Assembly: GCF_000517105.1 (NCBI RefSeq) | Contig: NZ_ALVT01000034.1 | Span: forward strand, 365,689-429,688 | Length of the DNA: 64,000 bases | From: Fischerella sp. PCC 9605 | GTDB lineage: Bacteria > Cyanobacteriota > Cyanobacteriia > Cyanobacteriales > Nostocaceae | Direction: 5' to 3' | Shown here: positions 27,780-36,921 of the stretch, one piece after another | Numbering within the stretch: the stretch's first letter is position 1 | Layout of the letters: every line of letters starts with the position of its first letter | Position numbers and translations under genes: made by a program | The notes under the pieces: model-generated | What the model saw: only the letters and a program-made list of their open reading frames with translations | What the model was told of the DNA's origin: nothing | The model's database searches: none

Positions 27780-28975
27780 GGTACTACTAGGTCTACTTCT
27801 GGACTATTTTTTGCTTGCTGACCGTTCACCCTGAGAATCACCCGATACTTGCCTGCGGGTATGGGGTTTTCCTGTTTGATAGGTACGCGCCTGTGAGTTT
27901 GGGGTGTTAATGTTGCTAACTCATCAAACAGCTTCACGACGCTGCCATTTTGATACAGCGCTACAAAAACGTCATCTTCGTCTGTTCCCAGTAACTCACC
28001 CGTCAAGTCAATGTTGCCGTAGATTTTCGATGCTGGATCTCCTGGGTTTACACGAGCAAGGTTATTTGGTACGACGCTAGTCAGCAGTGGTAGGAGGTTG
28101 CCCACCAAAAGATTGCTGGCACGCTTGCGTCCGTTGGGCAAGGTTTGGATTACAGACACTGGATGGCTGCCAGCAGAAATAACATTCCCGCCGCTAATCG
28201 TGCCATTTATCAAGCATTGCAAGGTATCCGATGACTGTCCGGTGATAGGTAGTTCTATAGTGCCCAGACGTACAGACAAATTTGCCAGATTCAGGTCGCT
28301 TCCTCGAAGGGTAATAGTGTCTCCGGGTGTAAATTTTGGAGGAGCGATCGCACTCAGCGTTGGCCCGCCAAAGGGAAACACGGAAATCTGGATTCCCTTT
28401 TCACCGATGACCTCGTTAGCGAGATAATCAATTCCCACCAATAGGGAATAAGACGACGGTTCGCTCGTAGCAATCATTACAGGTCTGATTTGAAAGGCGA
28501 CGGAACAGCGGTATTTCTCCTCCGAACCCTGCATTAATTTCGAGAGCAGATCCGCCGAAGCCTCATCAAAGGTAATCTTTAATACTTCAGGATTATCTTT
28601 AAGGGCGTTGAGTGTAGTTAGAGAACCGCTCAAAGGCAGAAAGGCCAGTTCTTGCAGCGCCCGCATTCCTTCGCCCAAGAATTCATGAGCTTGGATAGTA
28701 TCACTTTCTCCTTGCTCATCAAAAGCAGTCAGCAGATACTTCAACACCAGCCATAATGGTGCAGGTTGTCCCTCATCCAATGATTTATTTCTCAGGCTGG
28801 CGTCTAACTGAATCTCATAAAGAAACAGATTCAGCCTGGGATTAGTCACGTTAGGGGGTGGTTCTGGCTTACCAACGGTGACATCGTTTACTGTCACACC
28901 TGGATGAACGTGCAGGCGATCGCGCAACAAGCGTGTCACTGCACCAATAGCTTTTCCTGTATCTGCAAGTGCCAT
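27776..28975 (-). CDS. DUF4255 (Pvc16 N-terminal) protein with Ig/TIG domains, tube terminator type
   Basis: A 399-residue protein. The first ~190 residues are DUF4255/Pvc16_N: ADTGKAIGAVTRLLRDRL, NLFLYEIQLDASLRNKSL, LVLKYLLTAFDEQ and AHEFLGEGMRALQEL. This family caps the inner tube and ends polymerisation. Residues ~200-390 form two Ig-like/TIG beta domains (SAIAPPKFTPGDTITLRGSD, HPVSVIQTLPNG, IPAGKYRVILRVNGQQ). The ATG at 28975 is preferred to the TTG at 28984. The TIG domains may decorate the distal end of the particle. Confidence 0.88.
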   Translation of the reverse strand: MALADTGKAIGAVTRLLRDRLHVHPGVTVNDVTVGKPEPPPNVTNPRLNLFLYEIQLDASLRNKSLDEGQPAPLWLVLKYLLTAFDEQGESDTIQAHEFLGEGMRALQELAFLPLSGSLTTLNALKDNPEVLKITFDEASADLLSKLMQGSEEKYRCSVAFQIRPVMIATSEPSSYSLLVGIDYLANEVIGEKGIQISVFPFGGPTLSAIAPPKFTPGDTITLRGSDLNLANLSVRLGTIELPITGQSSDTLQCLINGTISGGNVISAGSHPVSVIQTLPNGRKRASNLLVGNLLPLLTSVVPNNLARVNPGDPASKIYGNIDLTGELLGTDEDDVFVALYQNGSVVKLFDELATLTPQTHRRVPIKQENPIPAGKYRVILRVNGQQAKNSPEVDLVVP

Positions 28976-28986
28976 TTTGCACAATC

Positions 28987-29949
28987 CTATCTCAGTCTCA
29001 GATAATGTCGGTTCAGTCTAGAACTTTGAGGTTCTGGCTTGACAAACGGTTCTGATTGTGTATTCAAAGTCATTGGTTTAGGAAGTTCCTTTGGAGGTTC
29101 TTCGATGGTGATACTAATCGTGCCAATCGATAGGCTAAACTCTTGAACTTCCGGGATTGGGAATTGGGGAACTCGGGGCCCCCACGACCGCAGGGAGTGG
29201 GGATTAGGGGCAATGGGGGTTGGGGATTGGGGATTGAGGATTGGGGGTTGGGGATTGGGGGTTGGGGATTGGGAACTGGAAAATATGGAATTTTGAATTT
29301 TCTCCCCCTCTTCCCCTCTTCCCATCTCCCTCTCACCCCTCCCCTCCTCGACTTCTGGCGTTCCCGTCACCCAGTCGCGCACCGCCTGCCAATACACCTG
29401 CTGAATTTCATAGGAGTTAACTTGCTCAGAAATTAAAGGGGATGGGAAATCGGCTTCTGTGCTGTCTGCTTGAGTTTCCTTTGTTAGGGTTTCTACGGTT
29501 GGAGGTGTATCAGTTATACTTCTGCGGCTGCTGTTAGTAGACACTACTTGGTTTATTGATTCTCTGACAACAATGTCCGGCTGTGGACGCAGGTTTTCTG
29601 ATGCAGGTTGACTTTCTTCGACGTTAACAACTGTAAGTTTTGGTAGATCCGAGTGCGGCTGCAACTCTGGTATCCTTTCAGGGGAAAGAATATTAGGTGT
29701 TGGCATTGTCTCGGGTTTTGGGGTATTTGGCGGCAAGCGATTGCTTTCTACCTCTGCTGTCAAATCCTCAGTCATCAGTTCTGGTTGAGCATTAATTACT
29801 ACGTCTTGCTCAATCTGCATAGGCGTGACTGCATCGTTTCCCGCAAAACTCGTAGCCGACGACGGTTGAAGCACTTCCAAAGTACCGTCGCTAGTGCCTG
29901 CGATCGAGATTCCCGTTTGTTGAAGTACTCGCGCAAAGTACCCGCTCAT
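28987..29949 (-). CDS. Pro/Ser-rich low-complexity CIS-locus protein
   Basis: A 320-residue protein of unknown function. The first ~25 residues (MSGYFARVLQQTGISIAG) look structured. The bulk (~40-290) is Pro/Glu/Ser/Thr-rich and probably disordered. A block of 8 heptameric DNA units at 29224-29279 encodes alternating NPQPPIL/NPQSPTP residues, and next to it a purine-rich track encodes GRGEREMGRGEEG. The C-terminus has a short structured stretch (FSLSIGTISITIEEPP). It starts within the T4-baseplate-type gene stop (ATGA overlap). A flexible linker or length-control role is possible, but there is no direct evidence. Confidence 0.6.
   Translation of the reverse strand: MSGYFARVLQQTGISIAGTSDGTLEVLQPSSATSFAGNDAVTPMQIEQDVVINAQPELMTEDLTAEVESNRLPPNTPKPETMPTPNILSPERIPELQPHSDLPKLTVVNVEESQPASENLRPQPDIVVRESINQVVSTNSSRRSITDTPPTVETLTKETQADSTEADFPSPLISEQVNSYEIQQVYWQAVRDWVTGTPEVEEGRGEREMGRGEEGEKIQNSIFSSSQSPTPNPQPPILNPQSPTPIAPNPHSLRSWGPRVPQFPIPEVQEFSLSIGTISITIEEPPKELPKPMTLNTQSEPFVKPEPQSSRLNRHYLRLR
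29224..29279. repeat. Heptameric G-rich tandem repeat inside a coding region
   Basis: Eight consecutive 7-bp units, mostly GGATTGG or GGGTTGG. Three units make 21 bp, so the array keeps frame and produces a 7-residue protein period. The plus strand has G-runs every 7 bp and could form G-quadruplex-type structures. Confidence 0.9.
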
Positions 29950-30827
29950 CGATTCTCCTCCTTCTCAATCAGAGCTAGATATCGAGAACGTCGCCAAGCC
30001 GGAACGGCAAACACCTCTGCTTCACTCCAGTGATAATGTGATGCCAGACGATGCACGCTTCTCAATAGATTTTCTTGAGCGTGGTGCAATCTTTGCAATG
30101 ACAACTCACCTAAATCTAAGCCGTGTTGATTCTGCGTTTCACAGTAAGGACAATTCACCAGCAACGTAAAATTCACCAATGGATCTAAGTCAGCCATTGT
30201 TTCATCAATAGCTTGCACCCACTCGTCCGGTACAATACCTGCTGGCAGGAATCTGGATTTTTCATGCTCTGCAAGCAAATTTTGAATCATCACCTGCACC
30301 GCCGCTTTTTCATCTGTGAACGATTGACTCAGCCATTGCAGTTGCTCGCGTCCCGTTGGTTTTCTGATAGCTACGCTGTCGTTTCCTATCCGCACCCTAA
30401 GTTCCATCTGAGAACTTTGCTGCTGAATCTCAATTAATTCCTCAATTGTTAAATTGATTTCCATCTGCTGGCGACACGCCTGATTTAAGCAGCGAAAGCT
30501 CACAGTTAGTTCAGATGCACCTGCAAGCGTGGCAAGAATTAACAGACATTCAGTGCGTTTGCCAATTTCCAGTTCCCAAAAGAAGTTACGATCTATTCTC
30601 CGGGTAGCACCGAAGGCATCACACCTTTTGCAATTGCTATCTCTGGTACAACACTCTAGAATCTGTGTTTCCAAGTAAGGGCGCAATTTCTGGTTGAAAT
30701 CGATATTTAGATCTTGTTCAAACCAGCCAAAAGGACGGAGAAATAAATTGCTAATAGCAAACTTGTCTTTTATTTCTTCAGGGATTGCTGGAAAGGGGTG
30801 CTGTCTATCTGTGTTGCTGGAAAACAT
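29946..30827 (-). CDS. T4-type baseplate-family protein with cysteine pairs
   Basis: A 293-residue protein. I start at the ATG at 30827 (MFSSNTDRQHPFPAIPEEI) with GGGGAA upstream; the longer frame would overlap the tube gene by >100 bp. It has Cys-rich motifs CCTRDSNCKRC, CLNQACRQQ and CPYC, probably binding zinc. It continues with IRKPTGREQLQWLSQSF, DEWVQAIDETMADLDPLVNF and a tryptophan-rich HYHWSEAEVFAVPAWRRSRY end. This matches a T4 baseplate-like protein family that accompanies many CIS and T4-like prophages. It lies directly after the tube gene. Confidence 0.78.
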   Translation of the reverse strand: MFSSNTDRQHPFPAIPEEIKDKFAISNLFLRPFGWFEQDLNIDFNQKLRPYLETQILECCTRDSNCKRCDAFGATRRIDRNFFWELEIGKRTECLLILATLAGASELTVSFRCLNQACRQQMEINLTIEELIEIQQQSSQMELRVRIGNDSVAIRKPTGREQLQWLSQSFTDEKAAVQVMIQNLLAEHEKSRFLPAGIVPDEWVQAIDETMADLDPLVNFTLLVNCPYCETQNQHGLDLGELSLQRLHHAQENLLRSVHRLASHYHWSEAEVFAVPAWRRSRYLALIEKEENR

Positions 30828-30888
30828 TTGAATTCCCCAAGGGGGTTGACCAATCACAACCAATCTAAAATCCAAAATCCAAAATTGA

Positions 30889-31419
30889 TTAGCTAGCTGC
30901 TGGAACTGGGCTGGCCTCATCCGGTTCTTTTGTATCTGGATCGCGTTCCCAACCTTCAATTTCAATCTTGATGCTCTCAACCGCAATGGCATTTGCACTG
31001 GCATCTAGGACGGGAACCGCTGTGAACTCGCTCACCCAGCATTTATGCAAAAAATAACGCAGGGCGACGTGTCCTTTTTCGTTCATCACCTCCAGGATCA
31101 ACTCTTTTTTGTAATTCACCAAGTCCATCGCCGTGTCACCTGCGTAAGGATGCACCATGTTTGCCCACTTTTCAAATTCCAAATCGTGGGTAATGCCTCT
31201 TTCCATCGTCACGGCGTCGTAGGTAGTGCGCCCTGGCGACTTGGTATCAGTGCTGTTATCACCCCCTGAGCGATAGGTAACAACTTGTGTAGTCCGCTTG
31301 AGGGCGCTGACTTTAGAAACGCCTAAAACAGTTTTGCCATCCACCGCCGAAACGACCCTAAACTTATAATTTTTGTACGGATCTACGCGATGGGCATTCT
31401 TCGGAAATCCTGTAGCCAT
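30889..31419 (-). CDS. CIS inner tube protein (gp19/Hcp-like)
   Basis: A 176-residue tube subunit. Family pattern: YKNYKFRVVSAVDGKTVLGV, KVSALKRTTQVVTYRSGGDN, PGRTTYDAVTMERGITHDLE, FEKWANMV, KKELILEVMNEKGHVALRYF and CWVSEFTAVPVLDASANAIA. It polymerises into the rigid inner tube that is driven into the target. The length equals the typical T4 gp19-like tube protein. Only one tube gene exists here, whereas Afp/PVC clusters have two or more. It follows the sheath gene after 23 bp. Confidence 0.93.
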   Translation of the reverse strand: MATGFPKNAHRVDPYKNYKFRVVSAVDGKTVLGVSKVSALKRTTQVVTYRSGGDNSTDTKSPGRTTYDAVTMERGITHDLEFEKWANMVHPYAGDTAMDLVNYKKELILEVMNEKGHVALRYFLHKCWVSEFTAVPVLDASANAIAVESIKIEIEGWERDPDTKEPDEASPVPAAS

Positions 31420-31442
31420 TAGTTGTCTCCTGAAGTCTTAAA

Positions 31443-33881
31443 TCAGACCAAATCGCCAGCAATTTGCTGGATTTTGATAATCACAAATTCGGCTGGTTTG
31501 AGGGGTGCAAAGCCAACTACAATGTTGACTATGCCAAGGTTGCGGTCATTTTGAGTTGTTGTCTCACCGTCGCATTTGACGAAAAATGCTTTGTCAGGCG
31601 TACTGCCTTGAAATGCACCTTGGCGGAAAAGCCCCATCATAAAAGCGTTGAGATTAAGCCGAATTTTTGCCCATAAGGGTTCGTCGTTCGGTTCAAACAC
31701 GACCCACTTCGTACCGCGATACAGCGATTCTTCAAGGAACAGTGCCAAGCGCCGGATGGGAATGTATTTCCAGTCGGCGATCGCATTATCATCGAAGCCA
31801 GTGCTGGTACGAGCACCCCAATTGACGAAGCCATTGGGAAAGCTACGCAGGCAATTGACACCGAGTTTATTCAAAACGCCGTTTTCTGGATCTGTGAGGT
31901 TGACCTCCAGCCCGACAATGCCACTAATGCTGGCTTCGATGCCGGCTGGTGCTTTCCAAACGCCGCGAGTTGCATCAATGCGAGCCATCAGCCCAGCAAT
32001 GGCTCCCCCCGGGCCAATGGTTTTTACTAAACCGTTGGCGTTGTATTTTAGGCGAGGATAAAAAATTGCTGCGCGATCCTGCACCAATAGCGAACGTAAA
32101 ATGTTTACTAAAGTTGTATTATTTACAACTTCTGGTCTGCTGTTTTTAGTCCAGCTAGCGGGCGCATCAACTAAAAGAAAGGCTCGATGCTGTTTGCAAT
32201 AATTACTTGCTGGCCCTAACAAGCTAGTGTAAGTATCCTCTATAACTTCTTCGTCTCCTGGAATTACCATCAAATTAAACAAATCCACGGAATCTAGGGC
32301 GTGAAAGCCAGTCTGAGCTAAAGGATTGCCCACATATTCGGCTAGTTCAGGAGCTGTCCCATCACTACCATCGTCAGCAGGAGTAGCACTGCTGAAACTG
32401 CCTGTGCCGGAACTTCCCAATGAATATTGACGCACGTTCTTAATCAAGGCACTGTCAATAGCGGCGATGGCTGGCGTTGTCGTTATGCTTGAGGGTTGAT
32501 TGTTATGGGTTCCTCCCTTGGCTATTACAGCCAAGTGATAGCCCCAAACTTCGGCACGCCAAGGCAATTGAGCATCATTGATGGCCTTGGCAATAATTCG
32601 CAGTTTTTCCCGCACACCGTCATTGTTGCCGTTGGGACTGTTGGGGACTGTTGCACTTTGGTACCACCTATCAGTGCCAGCAGGATTGCTAGTGACTAAA
32701 TTTACTGCCACGCTTGCACCATCAATAGCGATCGCTGTCAGTGCATTTTGTTGCAAAGCAGCAATTTGATTGATGCTTGTTAAGTCCCCTGGTGTGTTTA
32801 CAGATCCCAGAATTAAAAATGTCGCATTTGGTGCGGGTCGAAAGTTGCTCCAGCGCACGGCTTCAATGCCACCTTGATCGATACCCAACATCAGTGCTGC
32901 CGAGATGTCGTTGGCAGCAGCCCTACGAACGCGCACGCTGGAAGTATTGCCGGAGTTAGCAGTAATGGTTAGTAAGTGACTAATATCCGTGACATCGACC
33001 AATGTACAGGTAACGCTGTGAGCAGGACTGAAACTGCTCAAAGCGGCATCAATCTTGCCTTTAATGTGAGTTTGGATTGCATCGATATCTGCCGGAATTG
33101 TCCAAGGACTTAAATCTACAACAGCAAACGGTGAATCATTGACGCTGATTTCAAATGCGGACTGGCGAGTATTGGCTCCTCCAGGATTAATCAAATTATT
33201 TAACGTGGTCTGTACCGCATTAGCATTAGCACCTAAAGGTCTGCGTCCTTGAGAGAATCCAGCGAAACTGTTGCCTATAACATTAATATACGAGTTTGGC
33301 AGCAGGCTGCCTGGAGGCGCTGGATTTCGCATATCTGGGTGCAAATCCAGATCGATCAAATCGGAACTTTGGGTCACAAAAGATGGAGCAAAGCGCGGCG
33401 AGGTCGGATTCATCGACAAACCCGTAAAAGGCTCGGTAGCTACCGCTACCCCACCCTCCTCTTGAATGACTCTCAAATTAAAAGTTTCATCTGGGTTGGT
33501 GGTGTTGTAATCAACCTCCATACGTACGGTGTTAGCCCACGTCCCCTCAGCTTTGGCAGTAGCGACCAAGACATTTTCCCCCCTGAGGGACTTTAAGGTG
33601 ACTTTGGCTTTGTTAGCACCTTTTGCCAGCCTAACTACATAACAATCTGTGCCTCCATTCATAAAAAACTGCATGACGCTGGTGGCAAGATCGCTTTTGG
33701 GATGAGGTTCGCCAAACTGCCGCACGTAATCGGAAGGGCTGAGAATTCTGATCGCTTTGTTCATCAGTCCCTTGCTGGCACGACCGAAAAACGCGGCGAT
33801 GGATGTCGCTACACCAGTAATTGTATTTACTCCACTTGGGACTTCCTGAATGTAAACGCCGGGATAACTTACCTGTACCAT
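31443..33881 (-). CDS. CIS contractile sheath protein
   Basis: An 812-residue tail sheath subunit. The N-terminus is VSYPGVYIQEVPSGVNTITG, VATSIAAFFGRASKG, YVRQFGEPH and VMQFFMNGGTDCYVVRLAKG, the classic sheath start. The C-terminal third has LEVNLTDPENGVLNKLGVNC, RTSTGFDDNAIADWKYIPIR, RLALFLEESLYRGTKWVVFE and NDEPLWAKIRLNLNAFM, the core that interlocks subunits. Residues ~130-420 form a large extra beta-rich insertion, exposed outside in other sheaths. Only one sheath gene is present. Confidence 0.95.
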   Translation of the reverse strand: MVQVSYPGVYIQEVPSGVNTITGVATSIAAFFGRASKGLMNKAIRILSPSDYVRQFGEPHPKSDLATSVMQFFMNGGTDCYVVRLAKGANKAKVTLKSLRGENVLVATAKAEGTWANTVRMEVDYNTTNPDETFNLRVIQEEGGVAVATEPFTGLSMNPTSPRFAPSFVTQSSDLIDLDLHPDMRNPAPPGSLLPNSYINVIGNSFAGFSQGRRPLGANANAVQTTLNNLINPGGANTRQSAFEISVNDSPFAVVDLSPWTIPADIDAIQTHIKGKIDAALSSFSPAHSVTCTLVDVTDISHLLTITANSGNTSSVRVRRAAANDISAALMLGIDQGGIEAVRWSNFRPAPNATFLILGSVNTPGDLTSINQIAALQQNALTAIAIDGASVAVNLVTSNPAGTDRWYQSATVPNSPNGNNDGVREKLRIIAKAINDAQLPWRAEVWGYHLAVIAKGGTHNNQPSSITTTPAIAAIDSALIKNVRQYSLGSSGTGSFSSATPADDGSDGTAPELAEYVGNPLAQTGFHALDSVDLFNLMVIPGDEEVIEDTYTSLLGPASNYCKQHRAFLLVDAPASWTKNSRPEVVNNTTLVNILRSLLVQDRAAIFYPRLKYNANGLVKTIGPGGAIAGLMARIDATRGVWKAPAGIEASISGIVGLEVNLTDPENGVLNKLGVNCLRSFPNGFVNWGARTSTGFDDNAIADWKYIPIRRLALFLEESLYRGTKWVVFEPNDEPLWAKIRLNLNAFMMGLFRQGAFQGSTPDKAFFVKCDGETTTQNDRNLGIVNIVVGFAPLKPAEFVIIKIQQIAGDLV

Positions 33882-33945
33882 TACTTATTCCTTATTTAAT
33901 TGCTATAAATCTCTTCAAGTATTAATTTTCAGTGTGGTTGCTAAT

Positions 33946-34365
33946 TCAAGGCACATCAGCCACATCCACCGCGATCAGGTCTTGTAACAGCGTGTAGAAT
34001 TCGGCAAATGGACCGACTTTAGTACCACCTCTGACAGCAACGTGACGGCTGGTACAGGACAATTGAATAGTCACGAACTCTGAAGCAACATCTGGATTAA
34101 TCTTTTGTCCTGTAAACTCTGGGAGTGTCCAGAAGCCTTCGGCACTGGCTAATTGTACTAGTGCTTTCACTGTCAATGGAGAAAGGGGATTGACCCTAAC
34201 GTTCGTACGCCCTTCTGCTGCGATCTGACCGTCCGAAAAAATCATTACAGACTGAGATAAGATATTACCACCCTCAACCCCGAATTCAATCACTGGCCCT
34301 TGCACCTGTGTTAAGTCTGTGCAAGGCTTTGGTGAGTTGATAAGTGAAGACATTGGTTTTTCCAT
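33946..34365 (-). CDS. Hypothetical protein before the sheath gene (139 aa)
   Basis: The first gene of the CIS cluster in transcription order, 64 bp before the sheath gene. It has no recognised family. After a polar start, residues ~25-130 look like one alpha/beta domain: GPVIEFGVEGGNILSQSVMI, FSDGQIAAEGRTNVR, LTVKALVQLASAEGFWTLPE, then a short strand-rich end. No signal peptide or membrane segment is visible. A role in the CIS is inferred only from position; it could also be an unrelated neighbour. Confidence 0.6.
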   Translation of the reverse strand: MEKPMSSLINSPKPCTDLTQVQGPVIEFGVEGGNILSQSVMIFSDGQIAAEGRTNVRVNPLSPLTVKALVQLASAEGFWTLPEFTGQKINPDVASEFVTIQLSCTSRHVAVRGGTKVGPFAEFYTLLQDLIAVDVADVP

Positions 34366-34957
34366 AGTTGCTTTTTCCTACTGGATAGAGGAATGCATTA
34401 TGCTTTGGAACTATGAGTTATAATTGTTATTCGGAGCTAGTTACCAATTGCTTTTTATGGTGAAGTAAATTTGTGGTTGTTAAGATGGTTCTCACTTAAT
34501 TGTGTGATTTGCCAAAGCTCTAATGAAAAATTTTCTGCAAGCGCAAAGAGCCACTTATCACGGAACCTTATAAAGCTGTTATATGAATTTTTTTAACAGA
34601 GCTAAGCGATAGATTTGCTTTGCTGGAGCATTCGTCATTTAGCTTTGAATCGTCTATTTCATAAGTAGCAACAGACTTTATCATGTGTCCATATATAAGA
34701 ACTCACAAGTTTTTCATTAGTTAAGCTCACAAAAGTTCTCATAAATTCAGATTGCAAATATCGAGGTTAGCCTTAAATCATTTTCTGCTTTTGTTTATAG
34801 GTGATTGAGGGGACAGAAGACTTTTGAACTTCAGCAGCAGACACTGAAGATCGTGTAGAAAAAGGCAACGGAACAAAGGTGAGAATTAGAGTATCTCTTT
34901 AGGGTACAACTTTGTGCGGTCAAGTTAGGGAAAAACCCCTTACGCATGAAATGAATC
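34366..34957. other. Divergent intergenic region upstream of the CIS cluster
   Basis: About 590 bp of AT-rich sequence between the CIS cluster (minus) and the NB-ARC gene (plus). Promoters of both must lie here, but I could not pick out boxes with confidence. No repeat, ORF or RNA gene was seen. Confidence 0.5.
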
Positions 34958-36304
34958 ATGGAATTTGAAGAAGTATTCAAAGCTTTAGATGCAATTGTCT
35001 TCGCCAAGGCAAAAAGACATCTAAAGGATGTGGAAAGATTTGTTCTTTGGGGAGCTTGGCTGGGGCAGACCTATGAAGAGATGGCAGGGGCTTCCAATTA
35101 CCGCTATACTCCTAGTTATCTAAAACAGGGTGTGGGTCCTAGATTATGGAGGCTAATTTCAGAAGTGCTAGGGGAAGAGATCTGTAAGACAAATTTCCGG
35201 ACAGCACTAGAGCGACAAACGCAATTAGGAAAAACTTTACAGACCGAAGAGCCTGATTTGGATTTGTTTGAGGAAGAGCATGAGGAACCCACCACCAACA
35301 GAAACCAAGACTGGGGAGAAGCGATTGACGTTTCCGTTTTCTACGGACGTAACGAAGAACTGGTGACGCTAAAGCGATGGATTGTTGAGAAACGCTGTCG
35401 CCTGGTAGCACTGTTGGGTATGGGGGGAATTGGTAAAACTGCTCTGGCGGTAAAGCTAGCAGAACAAGTACGGAGTGAATTTAATTACCTCATTTGGCGA
35501 TCGCTGCGTAATGCTCCATCCATTCAAGTAATACTGACTGAACTGCTTCAATTTCTTTCCCATCAGCAACAAACCTATCTGCCTTCAACCCTAGATGGAA
35601 AGCTAGCCCAATTGATCAATTACCTGCGTCAATATCGTTGTCTGCTAATACTGGATAATGTAGAGACGATTCTGCGTAGTGGCGATCTGGCTGGATACTA
35701 TCTTGAAGGATATGAGGGATATGGTGAGCTACTAAGATGCGTGGGAGAGGTGCGCCATCAAAGCAGCTTAATATTGACGAGTCGTGAAAAACCCAGAGCG
35801 TTGGCATTCCTGGAAGGAGAAACACCTGTTCGCTCCTTAAAACTGATGGGTCTAAAGGAAGCAGAAGGGCGAGAAATCTTTAAAGTCAAGGGTTCTTTTG
35901 CAGGATCGGAAGATGAATGGAAAATCCTCATTCAACATTATGCAGGGAACCCACTAGTATTAAAGATGGTTGCTCCAGCAATACAAGCTTACTTTGATAG
36001 TAGCGTTTCTAAATTTGTTGAGCTTTTAAGCCAAGAGCAATTTGTTTTTGATGACATTCGCAATTTCTTAGAGACACAGTTCAATCGTTTGTCAGATTTA
36101 GAAAAAGAGATTATGTACTGGCTGGCAATTAATCGAGAACCAGTTTCGTTACAAAAATTACAAAATGGATTTTTACCAAAGGTATCTCTGAGCACATTAA
36201 TTGAAAATTTATCATCCTTAGAACGAAGATCTCTGATTGAAAGAAGTTCAATAGGTTTTACCCAACAAACTGTGATTATGGAATACATCTTAGCTGGACT
36301 TTAG
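34958..36304 (+). CDS. NB-ARC STAND ATPase with N-terminal HTH-like domain, no sensor repeats
   Basis: A 448-residue protein. Residues 1-90 are the small helical domain often found before NB-ARC in cyanobacteria (vWA-MoxR-associated type): FVLWGAWLGQTYEEMA, YLKQGVGPRLWRLISEVL. It recurs in the 654-aa gene at 53765. NB-ARC follows from ~125: FYGRNEELVTLKRWI, Walker A MGGIGKTALA, CLLILDNVE (Walker B) and SLILTSREKPRAL, then a winged-helix part with GNPLVLKMVAPAI and VSLSTLIENLSSLERRSLIE. Relatives usually continue into WD40 repeats, which sense signals. Here the chain stops cleanly at LAGL, and only an antisense WD40 scrap follows. Confidence 0.85.
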   Translation: MEFEEVFKALDAIVFAKAKRHLKDVERFVLWGAWLGQTYEEMAGASNYRYTPSYLKQGVGPRLWRLISEVLGEEICKTNFRTALERQTQLGKTLQTEEPDLDLFEEEHEEPTTNRNQDWGEAIDVSVFYGRNEELVTLKRWIVEKRCRLVALLGMGGIGKTALAVKLAEQVRSEFNYLIWRSLRNAPSIQVILTELLQFLSHQQQTYLPSTLDGKLAQLINYLRQYRCLLILDNVETILRSGDLAGYYLEGYEGYGELLRCVGEVRHQSSLILTSREKPRALAFLEGETPVRSLKLMGLKEAEGREIFKVKGSFAGSEDEWKILIQHYAGNPLVLKMVAPAIQAYFDSSVSKFVELLSQEQFVFDDIRNFLETQFNRLSDLEKEIMYWLAINREPVSLQKLQNGFLPKVSLSTLIENLSSLERRSLIERSSIGFTQQTVIMEYILAGL

Positions 36305-36387
36305 AGACTTGCAGTTCTTGGCAGCTTTTGGTGACTGCCACTGGCTAGCGATCGCCCATTGGGACTAAATGCGATCGCGGTAACGGC
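36305..36387 (-). pseudogene. WD40-repeat fragment
   Basis: The minus strand reads AVTAIAFSPNGRSLASGS after a stop, exactly one WD40 blade start, then diverges and stops. It is opposite in direction to the NB-ARC gene that precedes it. Confidence 0.6.
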
Positions 36388-36776
36388 TTAGTCGTGTCTA
36401 GACAGTGTTTATAATACCAATTTGATGAATGCTTACGACAGATCCTCGATCCCCCCTAGCCCACGGCAGTTTTACCCTGCCTTAAGCCGCGCTGCGCGCG
36501 TCTACATGGGGGGCTGCGGAGTCCCCACGCAGTGGGGTTGGGGGGAGAGACCCCCTATAAGTAAGTGCGCGCTGCCTCACCACCGCACTGGCTCCCCAAG
36601 ACCGCGCTGCCTCCCCTTCAAAAGGGGGGAATCCAATCTAATTTGTATTCGAGCGATCGCAACATTGGAAGTTGTTGGTAGTTCTTCTTCAGCTGCTCTA
36701 GCGCTGCTTCTGTTTCAGTTAACAGTTGTCTAATCAATTCTGCAGGCGTTGCTGATTTGAAGTATGAATTTGATTT

Positions 36777-36907
36777 TGTCATGCTGAGTGTAGCGCAGCG
36801 AAACGAAGCATCTGTCAAGATTCTTCGCTCCACAAAGTTCCGCACCCTGCACCGTAGGGCGCAGCCCTTCTCGTAGAGTAGCCGCACCAAGCGTCTACAG
36901 AATGACA
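36777..36907. repeat. MITE-like repeat with TGTCAT ends
   Basis: Begins TGTCATGCTGAG and ends AGAATGACA, with inner AGCGAAACGAAGCATCTG and AAGATTCTTCGCT blocks. Such TCATTCTGAGC...GAATGACA elements are common dispersed repeats in cyanobacteria. Confidence 0.6.
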
Positions 36908-36921
36908 ATTCATATCTTGAT

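Noticed and set aside
4809..34365. Prophage
   Set aside because: Only tail-type proteins are present; no capsid, portal, terminase, integrase or replication gene was found, and an Afp15-type ATPase and DUF4255 protein point to a CIS.
36422..36733. 103-codon plus-strand frame in the GC-rich repeat region
   Set aside because: It is made of repeat hairpin sequence and resembles no protein; start and ribosome site are poor.
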